A stretch of DNA of 36,140 nt from Bacillota bacterium (GTDB lineage: Bacteria > Bacillota > Clostridia > TANB77 > CAG-465), in NCBI GenBank assembly GCA_023460235.1, contig JAEWRE010000087.1:1-36140 (forward strand), in the 5' to 3' direction. The position numbers were made by a program, and so were the translations under genes. Positions 1 to 7,914 of this stretch are shown in pieces. Each line of letters opens with the position of its first letter. Positions within the stretch are counted from its first letter, which is position 1. Below the pieces are notes generated by a model. That model ran no database searches. It was not told the DNA's origin and saw nothing but the letters and a program-made list of their open reading frames with translations.

Positions 1-196
1 TTGACATTTTATTTAATTCATACAAAGATAGTTCACTTTTAAATGTATCTATATCATTTACAAACTTTGCCTTTCTTGCGCTATCTATTGGATTATTTTT
101 ACTCAAGTTTAATATTACTGCTCCTGCTAATATAACAATAACTATTATTGTTATTATTAAGACTATTAAGCTTATTCCTCTTCTTTTGTTTTCCAT
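1..196 (-). CDS. Prepilin-like membrane protein, N-terminal part (cut by left edge)
   Basis: An open frame of 65 codons reads from ATG at 196 to the window edge without a stop. A good GGAGGGA ribosome binding site lies at 201-207. The product starts with a short basic stretch (MENKRRG), then a strongly hydrophobic helix (ISLIVLIITIIVIVILAGAV). This is the layout of a type IV prepilin-like signal with Gly at -1, but the usual Glu at +5 is Val. After the helix comes LSKNNPIDSA and a charged helix, closely matching the N-terminus of the protein encoded at 10136-11485, at DNA level too. The remainder lies outside the window, so the C-terminal domain is unknown. By analogy with the paralogue it may be an extracellular domain displayed on the cell surface (inference). 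Confidence 0.8.
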   Translation of the reverse strand, partial: MENKRRGISLIVLIITIIVIVILAGAVILNLSKNNPIDSARKAKFVNDIDTFKSELSLYELNKMS

Positions 197-284
197 AAAT
201 TCCCTCCATCGATATTAATGGTAAAAATAAAAATTAAATTCAATTGGTATTTTTTTACTATCAATAAGTTGTATATTATTATAT

Positions 285-313
285 ATGGTATAGCAAACTC
301 AATGAATTGTCAA
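285..313 (-). promoter_or_regulatory. Promoter for left-edge prepilin-like gene
   Basis: On the minus strand there is a perfect -35 TTGACA (308-313), a 17-base spacer and a weaker -10 TACCAT (285-290). The start codon is at 196, so the leader would be about 80 bases. The -10 is a 4/6 match, hence moderate confidence. The 230-base gap 197-426 otherwise holds only the terminator at 380-418. Confidence 0.5.
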
Positions 314-379
314 TAATTTACTAGATTTGTAATTAAAATGTAACATACTAAATAACTATTTTTAGCTATAATAATTATT

Positions 380-418
380 AAAATATTTTAAAACCACACT
401 ATAAAACAGTGTGGTTTT
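380..418 (-). terminator. Intrinsic terminator of the 427-1302 gene
   Basis: An 11-bp stem (390-400 with 408-418, sequence AAAACCACACT) encloses a 7-base loop and is followed on the minus strand by TTTTAAAATATTTT. It lies 9 bases beyond the stop codon. Confidence 0.8.
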
Positions 419-426
419 GATATTAA

Positions 427-1302
427 TTATTTTATCTCTTTATAATCAGATATTAGATTCTTGCTTCCTTGTTTTTTTATTGTAAATTGTACTTTTTTTA
501 ATTTGCTTTTATTTATTGAACCATCATTTATTTTTGCCTCTAATGTTTCAACTTGAGTATCTGGGTTATCCACATTAATATCATTTATAGCTATTGCTTG
601 ATTTTTTCTTTGACTATCATAATATGAAACATAGTTAACATCTTCTGAAGAACTATCTTCACCTGCAACCTTTGTTAAATATACCCTATACATATATACG
701 TAATAGAATTCTGAGCTTTCTTCTATTTTATATGGTACATCTACCACAATATTTAAGTCACTACCCGCAAAACCTATAGGCACAATTATATAGTTCTTGT
801 TTTCAGAATCATATGAATCATCATCAAAAAGCTTACCGTGAGAAACATTTCCAACATCAGCAAAAAAAGTTTTCATTACAGTTTCTAAATCTTTTGAAGT
901 TATATAATTTCCAACATAATTTTCTGATTCACGTAAGAAATCACTGTATGCTGAGCCTGTTGATACTTTAACAAATGTATACATTCTTTTGAATTTATCA
1001 CTTATACCATTAGTTTCTAATTCAGAATAAACAATAGAAGAATATATATTATTTATATATAGCATTGATGTTAATTCATTTCCAATTTTGCTATTTAATA
1101 CAACTTCTGTTAATTTATCTTTATCTGAATTAGTAGAAGATTGTTCTGTTGAATTATCTATACTTTGATTTGTTTGATTATTAATAGAATTATTATTTGC
1201 ATTCTTATTATTTGAAGCAAGATTATATGTAATATATCCGAATGAAATGCATACAATAATAATAGATATAATTATTACATAATTTATAACTTTTCTTTTC
1301 AT
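427..1302 (-). CDS. Membrane-anchored extracellular protein of unknown function
   Basis: The 291-residue product begins MKRK followed by one hydrophobic segment (about residues 8-28, VIIISIIIVCISFGY) and has no other membrane segment, so it should sit in the membrane with most of its chain outside. Residues 30-60 are a low-complexity Asn/Ser/Gln linker. The folded part (about 65-291) is rich in Tyr, Ser and acidic residues and looks mixed alpha/beta. I do not recognise the family. There is no lipobox-type Cys early in the protein. The start is supported by AGGAGG at 1308-1313, 5 bases before the ATG. The gene has its own promoter and terminator and appears monocistronic. It stands directly upstream of the left-edge prepilin-like gene on the same strand. 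Confidence 0.85.
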   Translation of the reverse strand: MKRKVINYVIIISIIIVCISFGYITYNLASNNKNANNNSINNQTNQSIDNSTEQSSTNSDKDKLTEVVLNSKIGNELTSMLYINNIYSSIVYSELETNGISDKFKRMYTFVKVSTGSAYSDFLRESENYVGNYITSKDLETVMKTFFADVGNVSHGKLFDDDSYDSENKNYIIVPIGFAGSDLNIVVDVPYKIEESSEFYYVYMYRVYLTKVAGEDSSSEDVNYVSYYDSQRKNQAIAINDINVDNPDTQVETLEAKINDGSINKSKLKKVQFTIKKQGSKNLISDYKEIK

Positions 1303-1324
1303 TTAATCCTCCTAATTTAGTAAT

Positions 1325-1352
1325 ATTATATCATACAACTAAGGATTTTCAA
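1325..1352 (-). promoter_or_regulatory. Promoter of the 427-1302 gene
   Basis: Minus strand: -35 TTGAAA (1347-1352), 16-base spacer, -10 TATAAT (1325-1330) preceded by TGA (extended -10). The predicted transcript starts near 1318, giving a leader of about 16 bases. Confidence 0.75.
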
Positions 1353-1402
1353 ATATAATAGTATAAAAATACATATTTTAAGCATTAAATTGTATAAAGG
1401 TA

Positions 1403-1431
1403 TTGACTTTTATATATAACTATGCTAAAAT
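1403..1431 (+). promoter_or_regulatory. Promoter for structured leader and 110-residue gene
   Basis: -35 TTGACT (1403-1408), 17-base spacer, -10 TAAAAT (1426-1431) preceded by TGC (extended -10). Transcription should start near 1438, more than 200 bases before the first credible start codon at 1646. Confidence 0.75.
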
Positions 1432-1437
1432 GTAAAC

Positions 1438-1591
1438 ATATCAAGAGTGTGTATAAGTATCTAATACGAGCTGCACAGCCATCTGGTACACTTATGTGAA
1501 TATCTTCATACAAGGAGTCTTGAAAGTTTTTCAAAACTTTTTGTATGAGGATATTTTTGCGCGGAAAATAATTATTTTCCAGGTTCCTCTT
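1438..1591 (+). ncRNA. Structured RNA leader of unknown class (riboswitch-like or independent small RNA)
   Basis: Between the promoter and the coding start lie about 150 bases with strong folding potential. A 15-bp arm (1499-1513 with 1541-1555, one G-U pair) encloses a bulge, GGAGTCTT, and an 8-bp inner hairpin (1523-1530 with 1533-1540). A 9-bp palindromic hairpin follows at 1563-1580 (GGAAAATAATTATTTTCC). The 5' part (1441-1497) is locally less AT-rich, contains GAGCTGCACAGCCATCTGG and can pair GTATAAG (1451-1457) with CTTATGT (1491-1497). No U-run follows, so it does not look like a simple terminator. It does not match the T-box, SAM, TPP, purine or glycine riboswitch core motifs that I know. 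The segment is open from 1496 in frame with the downstream gene but lacks a ribosome binding site there. I therefore read it as RNA, not protein. Confidence 0.5.
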
Positions 1592-1645
1592 AAATTAAAT
1601 AATTTAACTGTAAATAATAAATATTACTATGAAAGGGGTTATACT

Positions 1646-1978
1646 ATGAACTACATTGTTACAATTACATTTCATAACCAATATTTCTATTATGAGAAAA
1701 AGGACATTTTAAAACTCTTACTATTGGAAAAGAAAATTGAACCAATATCGTTTACTGAAAATCCTTCAAAAAGGAAGTTTAGTTTAACAATACCAGATTA
1801 CTGCCTTAATCATGTATTAGAAGCCTATGATGAATTAACTGCACAAGAAAATTTTGGCTATGACGCAGGAGTAACGGTACAAGATGTTATCATGGATTGC
1901 AAAAAGCATGCAATGGTAGAAATGTCTTCTATCCCAGAAACAAAAAAGCATAAAGAATTAATAATGCTTACATTATAA
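1646..1978 (+). CDS. Orphan 110-residue protein
   Basis: The start at 1646 (MNYIVTITFHNQ) is chosen because GAAAGGGG at 1631-1638 sits 7 bases before it. The frame is open further upstream (from 1496), but that stretch has no ribosome binding site and coincides with the structured leader. The product is small, soluble and has no Cys cluster, signal or membrane segment. It opens with a beta-strand-like run, then a helix (DILKLLLLEKKIEPISF), and ends with a predicted helix containing CKKHAMVEMSSIPETKKHKE. I do not recognise the family. It is alone in its transcript, behind a long structured leader and before a strong terminator, so its expression may be controlled at RNA level (inference). Confidence 0.75.
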   Translation: MNYIVTITFHNQYFYYEKKDILKLLLLEKKIEPISFTENPSKRKFSLTIPDYCLNHVLEAYDELTAQENFGYDAGVTVQDVIMDCKKHAMVEMSSIPETKKHKELIMLTL

Positions 1979-1982
1979 TTTT

Positions 1983-2008
1983 AAAACCTAACATTTGTTA
2001 GGTTTTTT
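1983..2008 (+). terminator. Intrinsic terminator of the 110-residue gene
   Basis: A perfect 10-bp stem AAAACCTAAC/GTTAGGTTTT (1983-1992 with 1997-2006) with loop ATTT runs into six T residues. It starts 4 bases after the stop codon. Confidence 0.9.
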
Positions 2009-2013
2009 ATTGT

Positions 2014-2051
2014 AAAAAAATAGGAAATAAGCATTATCTTATCTCCTATTT
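2014..2051 (-). terminator. Intrinsic terminator of the hisS-aspS-gpsA-trmR operon
   Basis: Minus strand: a 14-bp stem (2038-2051 with 2018-2031, one G-U pair) with a 6-base loop, followed by a T-rich run. The first arm includes the trmR stop codon TAG (2046-2048), so translation and termination signals overlap. Confidence 0.85.
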
Positions 2052-2648
2052 TAATATACTAACTGCTATTCCATCACCTATATCAAATACATGTGAATCC
2101 AATTTTTCGTTTTCATTTATTGTCTTTATATAACTTCTAAGTCTGTTAACAGCAGTTCTGTTTCTATGCTCATTATAATCAGACATTACTCTTCCTTTAA
2201 AAAAAACATTATCTGCAATTATAATACCATTTTCATTTATTAATCTTAAAGCATTATCAAGAAATTTAGGATATTGACCTTTAGCTGCGTCAATAAATAT
2301 TACATCGAATTTTTCTTTATTTTCATCCATTGTAGGTAAATATTCAGTTGCATCTGCAAATACTACTTCAATTTTATTGTCAAGTTCCATATCAGTAATA
2401 TTTTTTTTAGCTTGATTATACATATTTTCATTAATTTCAATTGTAGTTATTTTTGAATTTTCACCACATAAATAATTTGAAAAATTTATTGAAGAATATC
2501 CGACTGCTGTACCAATCTCAAGTATCTTATTTGGTCTTTTAACTCCAAGTAACATTTTTATAAAATCAAGTGATACATCTTGTAATATTGGTACGTGTTC
2601 TTCTAATGCTCTTTGTTTTATATTATCTAAAATTTCATATTTTTCCAT
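2046..2648 (-). CDS. trmR: SAM-dependent O-methyltransferase, TrmR/YrrM type
   Basis: The 200-residue protein is a class I methyltransferase of the caffeoyl-CoA O-methyltransferase superfamily. Motif I is LEIGTAVGYS (residues 43-52), the acidic SAM-ribose residue is in TTIEIN (about 71), FIDAAKGQYPKF lies at 118-129, ADNVFFKGRV at 145-154 and GDGIAVS near the C-terminus. These segments agree with Bacillus TrmR (YrrM), which methylates 5-hydroxyuridine at the wobble position of certain tRNAs to 5-methoxyuridine. The protein is somewhat shorter at the N-terminus than the Bacillus one. It is last in the operon, 9 bases after gpsA, with a modest AGGAT ribosome binding site inside the gpsA end. 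A tRNA role fits the two synthetase genes upstream. Another small-molecule O-methyltransferase is possible. Confidence 0.85.
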   Translation of the reverse strand: MEKYEILDNIKQRALEEHVPILQDVSLDFIKMLLGVKRPNKILEIGTAVGYSSINFSNYLCGENSKITTIEINENMYNQAKKNITDMELDNKIEVVFADATEYLPTMDENKEKFDVIFIDAAKGQYPKFLDNALRLINENGIIIADNVFFKGRVMSDYNEHRNRTAVNRLRSYIKTINENEKLDSHVFDIGDGIAVSILK

Positions 2649-2657
2649 ATAAATATC

Positions 2658-3629
2658 CTATCTTTTTATTCTCCTTAAAATATCATGCTCTTTTACATTT
2701 CCATACAGCATATCATAAACTAAAGATATTGATTTTACTTGAATTTCTTTTTTCTTTAATATACTTGTTATACTTTTTAAAGTATATACACCCTCTACTG
2801 TTTTCGTATTCATTTTGGCTAATGCTTCTTTCATACTTAATCCTTGTCCTATATGTTTTCCAAGTGTGTAATTTCTACTTGTATCACTCATACAAGTAAG
2901 TAATAAATCACCTATTCCAGCATATGAAAATACTGTTTGCTCTTTTCCACCAAGAACTTCTATTATTATTCTAAGATCATTTACTATGCAAGTTAATATA
3001 GCAGCTCTTGTAGATTCAGACAACTTTAATCCATCGCAGATTCCAAGTAATATAGCAAATACATTTTTAACAGCTGCGGCAATTTGAACCCCAACTATAT
3101 CTTTTGTTGTATTTACAAAAATAGATTCATTTTCAAGACAAACTTTTATTAATATGTTATTTGAATTATCTTCAGAAGCAACAATTAGTCCTTCTTCTGT
3201 TCCATCAGCAAGTTCCTTTGCAAAGGATGGTCCAGATAAAAAGCATATATTATTACTTTTTGTTTCTTCAAAAACTACTTGACTCATTAATTTATTTGTT
3301 TTTTGTTCAATACCTTTTGTAACTATACAAATTACTTGTTCTTCTGTTATAATCTGAGAGAGTTGTTTAGCTACTTCTCTTACAGCTGTTGCAGGAACTG
3401 CAATTACTATAACTTTTGATTTTTCTATACAATCTTTTAAATCAGATGTTATAACTACCTCTTTTGGAATTTTAACTCCTGGAAGTAATCTTTGATTTTC
3501 TCTTTTTATTAATACTGATTGTACTTCATCTTCAAATCTGCTCCATATAGAAACTTTATTATCATTTTTATAAAAAGCTTTACTAAGTGCAATTCCATAA
3601 GCTCCAAGACCTAGTATGGAAATTTTCAT
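2658..3629 (-). CDS. gpsA: Glycerol-3-phosphate dehydrogenase [NAD(P)+]
   Basis: This cytosolic enzyme reduces dihydroxyacetone phosphate to sn-glycerol 3-phosphate, the backbone for phospholipid synthesis. The 323 residues are close to the family length. The nucleotide-binding loop GLGAYGIALS (residues 7-16) is a variant of the common GAGSWGTALA. GPSFAKELADG (133-143) and AAVKNV with the catalytic Lys near 188 are present, and the C-terminal half has the family pattern ESTRAAILT and SYAGIGDLLLTC. The start is backed by AGGTGA upstream. The gene lies 75 bases after aspS in the same direction, and no terminator separates them. Bacteria often place gpsA beside plsY or der, so the synthetase operon is a less common setting. 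Confidence 0.95.
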   Translation of the reverse strand: MKISILGLGAYGIALSKAFYKNDNKVSIWSRFEDEVQSVLIKRENQRLLPGVKIPKEVVITSDLKDCIEKSKVIVIAVPATAVREVAKQLSQIITEEQVICIVTKGIEQKTNKLMSQVVFEETKSNNICFLSGPSFAKELADGTEEGLIVASEDNSNNILIKVCLENESIFVNTTKDIVGVQIAAAVKNVFAILLGICDGLKLSESTRAAILTCIVNDLRIIIEVLGGKEQTVFSYAGIGDLLLTCMSDTSRNYTLGKHIGQGLSMKEALAKMNTKTVEGVYTLKSITSILKKKEIQVKSISLVYDMLYGNVKEHDILRRIKR

Positions 3630-3704
3630 AATTTCACCTTTATCTTTCGTTTATATTATAACTAGATTTTATTAAATAAATAACTTATATAATATTTTAT
3701 TTTT

Positions 3705-5480
3705 TTATTTTTTGTTTTCATTATCTTTTTCTTTTAATACAACTTGAATGTGAACATCATCTAATTGTTGTTTTCCAACAACAGATGGGGCTTTCATAAG
3801 TAGGTCACGAGCTTTACTATTCTTAGGAAATGCTATAACCTCTCTTATGTTTGATTCTTCTAAAAGAAGCATAATCATTCTATCAATTCCTGGTGCAGCA
3901 CCTGCATGTGGTGGAGCTCCAAATTGGAAAGCATTAAATAATGAACCAAATCTTGTTTCTACTTCTTCTCTAGTATATCCTGCTATTTCAAAAGCTTTAA
4001 CCATAACATCAATTTCATGATTTCTAACAGCTCCTGAAGCAAGTTCATATCCATTACATACTAAATCATATTGATATGCAAGTATATCAAGCGGATCTTT
4101 TTCTAAAAGAGCTTCTAATCCACCTTGTGGCATTGAAAATGGGTTATGACTAAATTCAACTTTTCCATCATCATCAAGTTCATACATTGGGAAATCAACT
4201 ATAAAACAGAATTTATATATATCTTTTTCAATTAATTCTAATCTTTTTCCAAGTTCAATTCTTATATCACCAGCTGTTTTACAAGCTTTTAAATATTCGT
4301 CTGCAACAAAAAATACTGCATCATTTGCCTTAAGGTCTAAAATATCTTTAAGCCCATCTAAAACATTTCCAGCTACAAATCTTGCTATTGGACCTGAAAC
4401 TTCCATGTTCTCATCAATTTTAATCCAAGCAAGACCTTTAAGTCCAAGTTCAGTAACAGCAAATTCTCCCATTGTATCAAAGAACTTTCTAGTAACTTCT
4501 TTTGAATCTATTTTTATTGCTTTAACTGTTTTATTTTGGAATACTTTAAAATCAGTTCCTTCGAATACCTTAGTAACATCTTCTATTACAAGAGGATTTC
4601 TTAAGTCTGGTTTATCAGATCCATATTTATCCATAGCAACTTTATATGGTATTCTTTCAAAAGGAGCTTCTGTAACTTTTTTCGTAGTTAATTCTCTAAA
4701 AGTTGAACCAACTATATTTTCAAGCATAGCAAGTACATCATCTTGTTCTGCAAAAGCCATTTCAAAATCAAGTTGATAAAATTCACCAGGTGATCTATCA
4801 GCTCTTGGATCTTCATCTCTAAAACAAGGAGCTATTTGATAATATTTATCAAACCCAGAAATCATAAGAAGTTGTTTAAATTGTTGTGGTGCTTGAGGTA
4901 GAGCATAAAATTCTCCTGGATGTAATCTACTTGGAACTAAGAAGTCTCTTGCTCCTTCTGGTGAAGAGTTAGCAAGTATTGGAGTTTGTATTTCAACAAA
5001 TCCTAAATTATCCATTTTATCTCTTAAAGTCTTTAGTACTTTTGATCTAAATATTATTTTCTTATGAATATCTTCATTTCTTAAATCAAGGAATCTATAT
5101 TCTAATCTTAAATCTTCTCTTACTATTCTACTATCTTCAACTTTAAAAGGAAGAGTTGATTTTGCTTTTCCTAAAACTTCAACAGTTTCAATTCTAACTT
5201 CAATTTTACCTGTTTCAATATTATTATTAATTGTATTTTCATCTCTTTTTAGTACTAATCCATCTACACATATTGTTGATTCAACAGGTATTTTTCTTAT
5301 TTCTTCAAGTATTTTTTCATCGTTTGTAACAAGTTGAGTTACACCAAAATGATCTCTTAAATCAACAAACATAACTGATCCAAGATCTCTAACAGTCTTT
5401 ATAAATCCTGATAATTTTACGCTTTCTCCTACATTTTCTATATTAAGTTCATTACACTTATGTGTTCTATATTTATGCAT
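3705..5480 (-). CDS. aspS: Aspartyl-tRNA synthetase
   Basis: This is a class II aminoacyl-tRNA synthetase that charges tRNA-Asp. An N-terminal OB-fold anticodon-binding domain (VRDLGSVMFVDLRDHFGVTQ) is followed by the catalytic core with motif 2 FRDEDPRADRSPGEFYQLD, a bacterial-type GAD insertion in the middle, and motif 3 near APGIDRMIMLLL. At 591 residues it has the usual bacterial length. I chose ATG at 5480 because AGGTGA lies 5 bases before it. An in-frame GTG at 5489 would add three residues and overlap the hisS stop. With the ATG, the hisS stop and aspS start are separated by one base, a tight translational coupling. Whether it also charges tRNA-Asn cannot be told here. Confidence 0.96.
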   Translation of the reverse strand: MHKYRTHKCNELNIENVGESVKLSGFIKTVRDLGSVMFVDLRDHFGVTQLVTNDEKILEEIRKIPVESTICVDGLVLKRDENTINNNIETGKIEVRIETVEVLGKAKSTLPFKVEDSRIVREDLRLEYRFLDLRNEDIHKKIIFRSKVLKTLRDKMDNLGFVEIQTPILANSSPEGARDFLVPSRLHPGEFYALPQAPQQFKQLLMISGFDKYYQIAPCFRDEDPRADRSPGEFYQLDFEMAFAEQDDVLAMLENIVGSTFRELTTKKVTEAPFERIPYKVAMDKYGSDKPDLRNPLVIEDVTKVFEGTDFKVFQNKTVKAIKIDSKEVTRKFFDTMGEFAVTELGLKGLAWIKIDENMEVSGPIARFVAGNVLDGLKDILDLKANDAVFFVADEYLKACKTAGDIRIELGKRLELIEKDIYKFCFIVDFPMYELDDDGKVEFSHNPFSMPQGGLEALLEKDPLDILAYQYDLVCNGYELASGAVRNHEIDVMVKAFEIAGYTREEVETRFGSLFNAFQFGAPPHAGAAPGIDRMIMLLLEESNIREVIAFPKNSKARDLLMKAPSVVGKQQLDDVHIQVVLKEKDNENKK

Positions 5481-5481
5481 A

Positions 5482-6750
5482 TTATTCACCTATTCCTTTA
5501 TTTAAAAGAGATTCTATAGCTTTAGCTTCAAATTCTACACTCTCTTGAACTGAATCTCTCATATATTTTATTATACAAGTATTATTTTTTAATTCTTCTT
5601 CGCCAATAATACAAACATATTTAGCATTTATTTTATCAGCATATTTTAACTGTGCTTTAAAACTTTTCTCAGATATATCAATATCAATCTTATATCCTTT
5701 TTCTCTAAATTCAGTAGCTATACTCTTAGCTTTTTTATATGCATCTTTTTCAATTACTGCAAAATATAAATCGACATCTGAATTTAAATCATTAACAAGA
5801 TTATATTCTTTTAATAGTATTGCAAGTCTATCCATTCCTATTCCAAAACCGACTGCTGGAGTATTTGATCCACCAAGTTCAGATACTAGTTTATCATATC
5901 TGCCCCCACCACCAACAGCTAAGCCTAAATCTTTTGAAGTATATTCATATACTGTTCTATTATAGTAATCAAGTCCACGTACAATTCTTTTATCTATAAC
6001 ATAAGGTATATTTAATTCTTGTAACATTTTTTGTAAATCTTCAAAATTAGCTTTACAATCATCACAAAGATGATCTGTTATCATTGGAGCATCTTTATTA
6101 ATTTCTTTGCATTTTTCTTCTTTACAATCAAGCATTCTTAATGGATTCTTGTCATATCTTATTTTGCAAGTATCGCACATCTCATCAAGTCTTGGTGCAA
6201 GATATGCTTTTAAGATCTTAATATATTCTGCCCTACAATCAGAACATCCTATTGAGTTAATAGAAAGTTCTACTTTATCAGCTAAATTTAGCTTCTTCAA
6301 AAGAGCATATGATACAGATATAGTTTCAATATCTGCAAGATAAGACTCACTTCCAAAAATTTCTACTCCAAATTGAGAAAATTCTCTATATCTACCTTTT
6401 TGCATTTTTTCATATCTATACATATTACCCATGTACCATAATTTTACTGGACTAATTAATGATGACATTCCATTTTCAATGTATGCTCTAACAACACCAG
6501 CTGTAAGTTCTGGTCTTAATGTTATGCTTCTATTTCCTTTATCTAGAAATGTATACATTTCTTTATTTACAACATCGGTATCATTACCAACACCACGTGC
6601 AAAAAGTTCAGTAGCTTCAAATACTGGTGTTCTAATTTCACTTAAATTATAACTATCACATATTTCTCTAATATTTTTCTCTATATATTGCCATACTTTT
6701 ATTTCATCAAAGTATATATCTTTTGTTCCCTTTTGTTTAGTAATTTTCAC
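5482..6750 (-). CDS. hisS: Histidyl-tRNA synthetase
   Basis: This class II synthetase charges tRNA-His. Visible landmarks are the N-terminal QKGTKDIYFDE, motif 2 with YRYEKMQKGRYREFSQFGVE, the histidine motifs RGLDYYNRTVYEYTS and AVGGGGRYDKL, and a C-terminal anticodon-binding domain. A central insertion carries four CxxC-like or CxnC pairs (GCSDC, MCDTC, DCKEEKC, LCDDC), consistent with a zinc-binding insertion like those I recall from clostridial HisRS. The start is set at GTG 6750 because GAGGTG at 6757-6762 precedes it by 6 bases. The frame also allows GTG at 6759, but that codon is inside the ribosome binding site. First gene of the hisS-aspS-gpsA-trmR operon. Confidence 0.96.
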   Translation of the reverse strand: MKITKQKGTKDIYFDEIKVWQYIEKNIREICDSYNLSEIRTPVFEATELFARGVGNDTDVVNKEMYTFLDKGNRSITLRPELTAGVVRAYIENGMSSLISPVKLWYMGNMYRYEKMQKGRYREFSQFGVEIFGSESYLADIETISVSYALLKKLNLADKVELSINSIGCSDCRAEYIKILKAYLAPRLDEMCDTCKIRYDKNPLRMLDCKEEKCKEINKDAPMITDHLCDDCKANFEDLQKMLQELNIPYVIDKRIVRGLDYYNRTVYEYTSKDLGLAVGGGGRYDKLVSELGGSNTPAVGFGIGMDRLAILLKEYNLVNDLNSDVDLYFAVIEKDAYKKAKSIATEFREKGYKIDIDISEKSFKAQLKYADKINAKYVCIIGEEELKNNTCIIKYMRDSVQESVEFEAKAIESLLNKGIGE

Positions 6751-6768
6751 CTTCGTCACCTCTGAAAT

Positions 6769-6797
6769 ATTATATCATAAATGATTTTTATATGCAA
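6769..6797 (-). promoter_or_regulatory. Promoter of the hisS operon
   Basis: Minus strand: -35 TTGCAT (6792-6797), 17-base spacer, -10 TATAAT (6769-6774) with TGA before it. The predicted start near 6762 coincides with the ribosome binding site, so the leader is only about 12 bases. There is no room for a T-box leader, which often controls hisS-aspS in Gram-positives. Confidence 0.8.
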
Positions 6798-6870
6798 TGA
6801 AAATTTTGTTTAAATACCAACACAATATATTATTTTTATAGAAATTATGTAAAAAAACTATATAAAATAT

Positions 6871-6904
6871 AAAAACTGATTAGTTAAGTTGAAGTACTAA
6901 TCAG
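6871..6904 (-). terminator. Intrinsic terminator of the EamA transporter gene
   Basis: A perfect 9-bp stem CTGATTAGT/ACTAATCAG (6876-6884 with 6896-6904) with an 11-base loop, followed on the minus strand by five T residues. Confidence 0.85.
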
Positions 6905-6915
6905 CTCTTTTATTC

Positions 6916-7782
6916 CTAGCAAAAGCATATTCCAATTATAGATAACATACCAATTAAAAGAGCAATTGCTTTTTTTAAAGTAATTTTATCAGTTTTAAAT
7001 ATTACAGACAAAATTACAAGTAAAAATACTCTTATCTCTTGTATTATATTTACAATAATAGGTGTATCATTTATATATCCCATTGTACCTGCCAAATAGT
7101 ATATAGCCTCAAGTAATCCAATAGTACATATTAAAACTAAACCTTTCTTATTTAAGCTTGAATCCTCTTTATTATTTTTATACGACACACATTTAAAAAG
7201 AAAAAAGGGTATTGCAATAAAACTATATCCAAAGTTAATTGCAACCTCATTTGCATTTGTATAGCTTGCTATTTTTATTAAATATGGTTCTGCTGTATAC
7301 AACAAAACTGATAAGATTAAGAATAATATCCCACTAAGTTTTATTTTCTTAAATTTTATTTCATCTCTTATTTTGTAACTTTCTGATGTAAACCATATTA
7401 TTGAAATTACAAATATTGTGAACAAAAATATGAAAAGTGGCGTTAATTTTAGATAGCCTAGAATTATATCAATTATTAGTACAAAAAACAAATCACTACT
7501 TTCAAGTAACGCTGCAAGTCCAATTGGAACTCTTTTTAATGCTTGTATATATGATAAATATCCAAATAAAATAACTAGCCCATATACTAATATTATTGGT
7601 ATTGAACTTGCTGTAAGGGTTATACCTGCATAAAATGAATATATAATTTGAAAAAATACTGATATTAAAGATGTATATAATAAAATTGTATATTCGTTAT
7701 ATTTGTTAATAGCAATATCCAGTGTAAAATCGCAAAATGAATTGGCAATTGAAGATATAATTGCCGGAAGTCTCTTTTCCAT
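6916..7782 (-). CDS. EamA/DMT-family membrane transporter
   Basis: The 288-residue protein is almost entirely hydrophobic, with about ten membrane helices in two homologous halves, the layout of EamA (drug/metabolite transporter) permeases. Family-like features are ILFGYLSYIQALKRVPIGLAA after the first helices and the glycine-rich last helices. The second half repeats the pattern at IYYLAGTMGYINDTPIIVNI. Members export or import small metabolites such as amino acids, sugars or nucleosides; the substrate here cannot be read from sequence. The start is supported by GGAGAG 5 bases upstream. The gene is monocistronic, ending in its own terminator. Upstream, a weak TATTAT box is visible but no convincing -35. 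Confidence 0.85.
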   Translation of the reverse strand: MEKRLPAIISSIANSFCDFTLDIAINKYNEYTILLYTSLISVFFQIIYSFYAGITLTASSIPIILVYGLVILFGYLSYIQALKRVPIGLAALLESSDLFFVLIIDIILGYLKLTPLFIFLFTIFVISIIWFTSESYKIRDEIKFKKIKLSGILFLILSVLLYTAEPYLIKIASYTNANEVAINFGYSFIAIPFFLFKCVSYKNNKEDSSLNKKGLVLICTIGLLEAIYYLAGTMGYINDTPIIVNIIQEIRVFLLVILSVIFKTDKITLKKAIALLIGMLSIIGICFC

Positions 7783-7852
7783 AGTCTCTCCTTGTTTTTA
7801 ATAATACTCTTGTACTTATACTACAAAATTTATCTTTTTTCTACATTTATTG

Positions 7853-7890
7853 AAAAAAATATGAAAACTAATTATATAAATTAGCTTTCA
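7853..7890 (-). terminator. Intrinsic terminator of the GNAT-MFS operon
   Basis: Minus strand: a 12-bp stem (7879-7890 with 7862-7873, one G-U pair) with a 5-base loop runs into TATTTTTTT. It lies 24 bases after the MFS stop codon. Confidence 0.85.
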
Positions 7891-7914
7891 TAAAATATTA
7901 ACTATTATTTAAAA

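Noticed and set aside
1496..1645. Upstream extension of the 110-residue gene (50 extra codons)
   Set aside because: No ribosome binding site precedes it, its sequence forms paired RNA arms, and a strong site sits before the internal ATG at 1646.
2570..2899. Plus-strand open frame opposite trmR and gpsA
   Set aside because: It is Leu/Tyr/Phe-rich antisense translation of two clear genes, with no start signals.
5482..6750. Cys-rich insertion in HisRS as a novel domain
   Set aside because: Clostridial HisRS proteins commonly carry a similar Cys-pair insertion, so it is not unusual.
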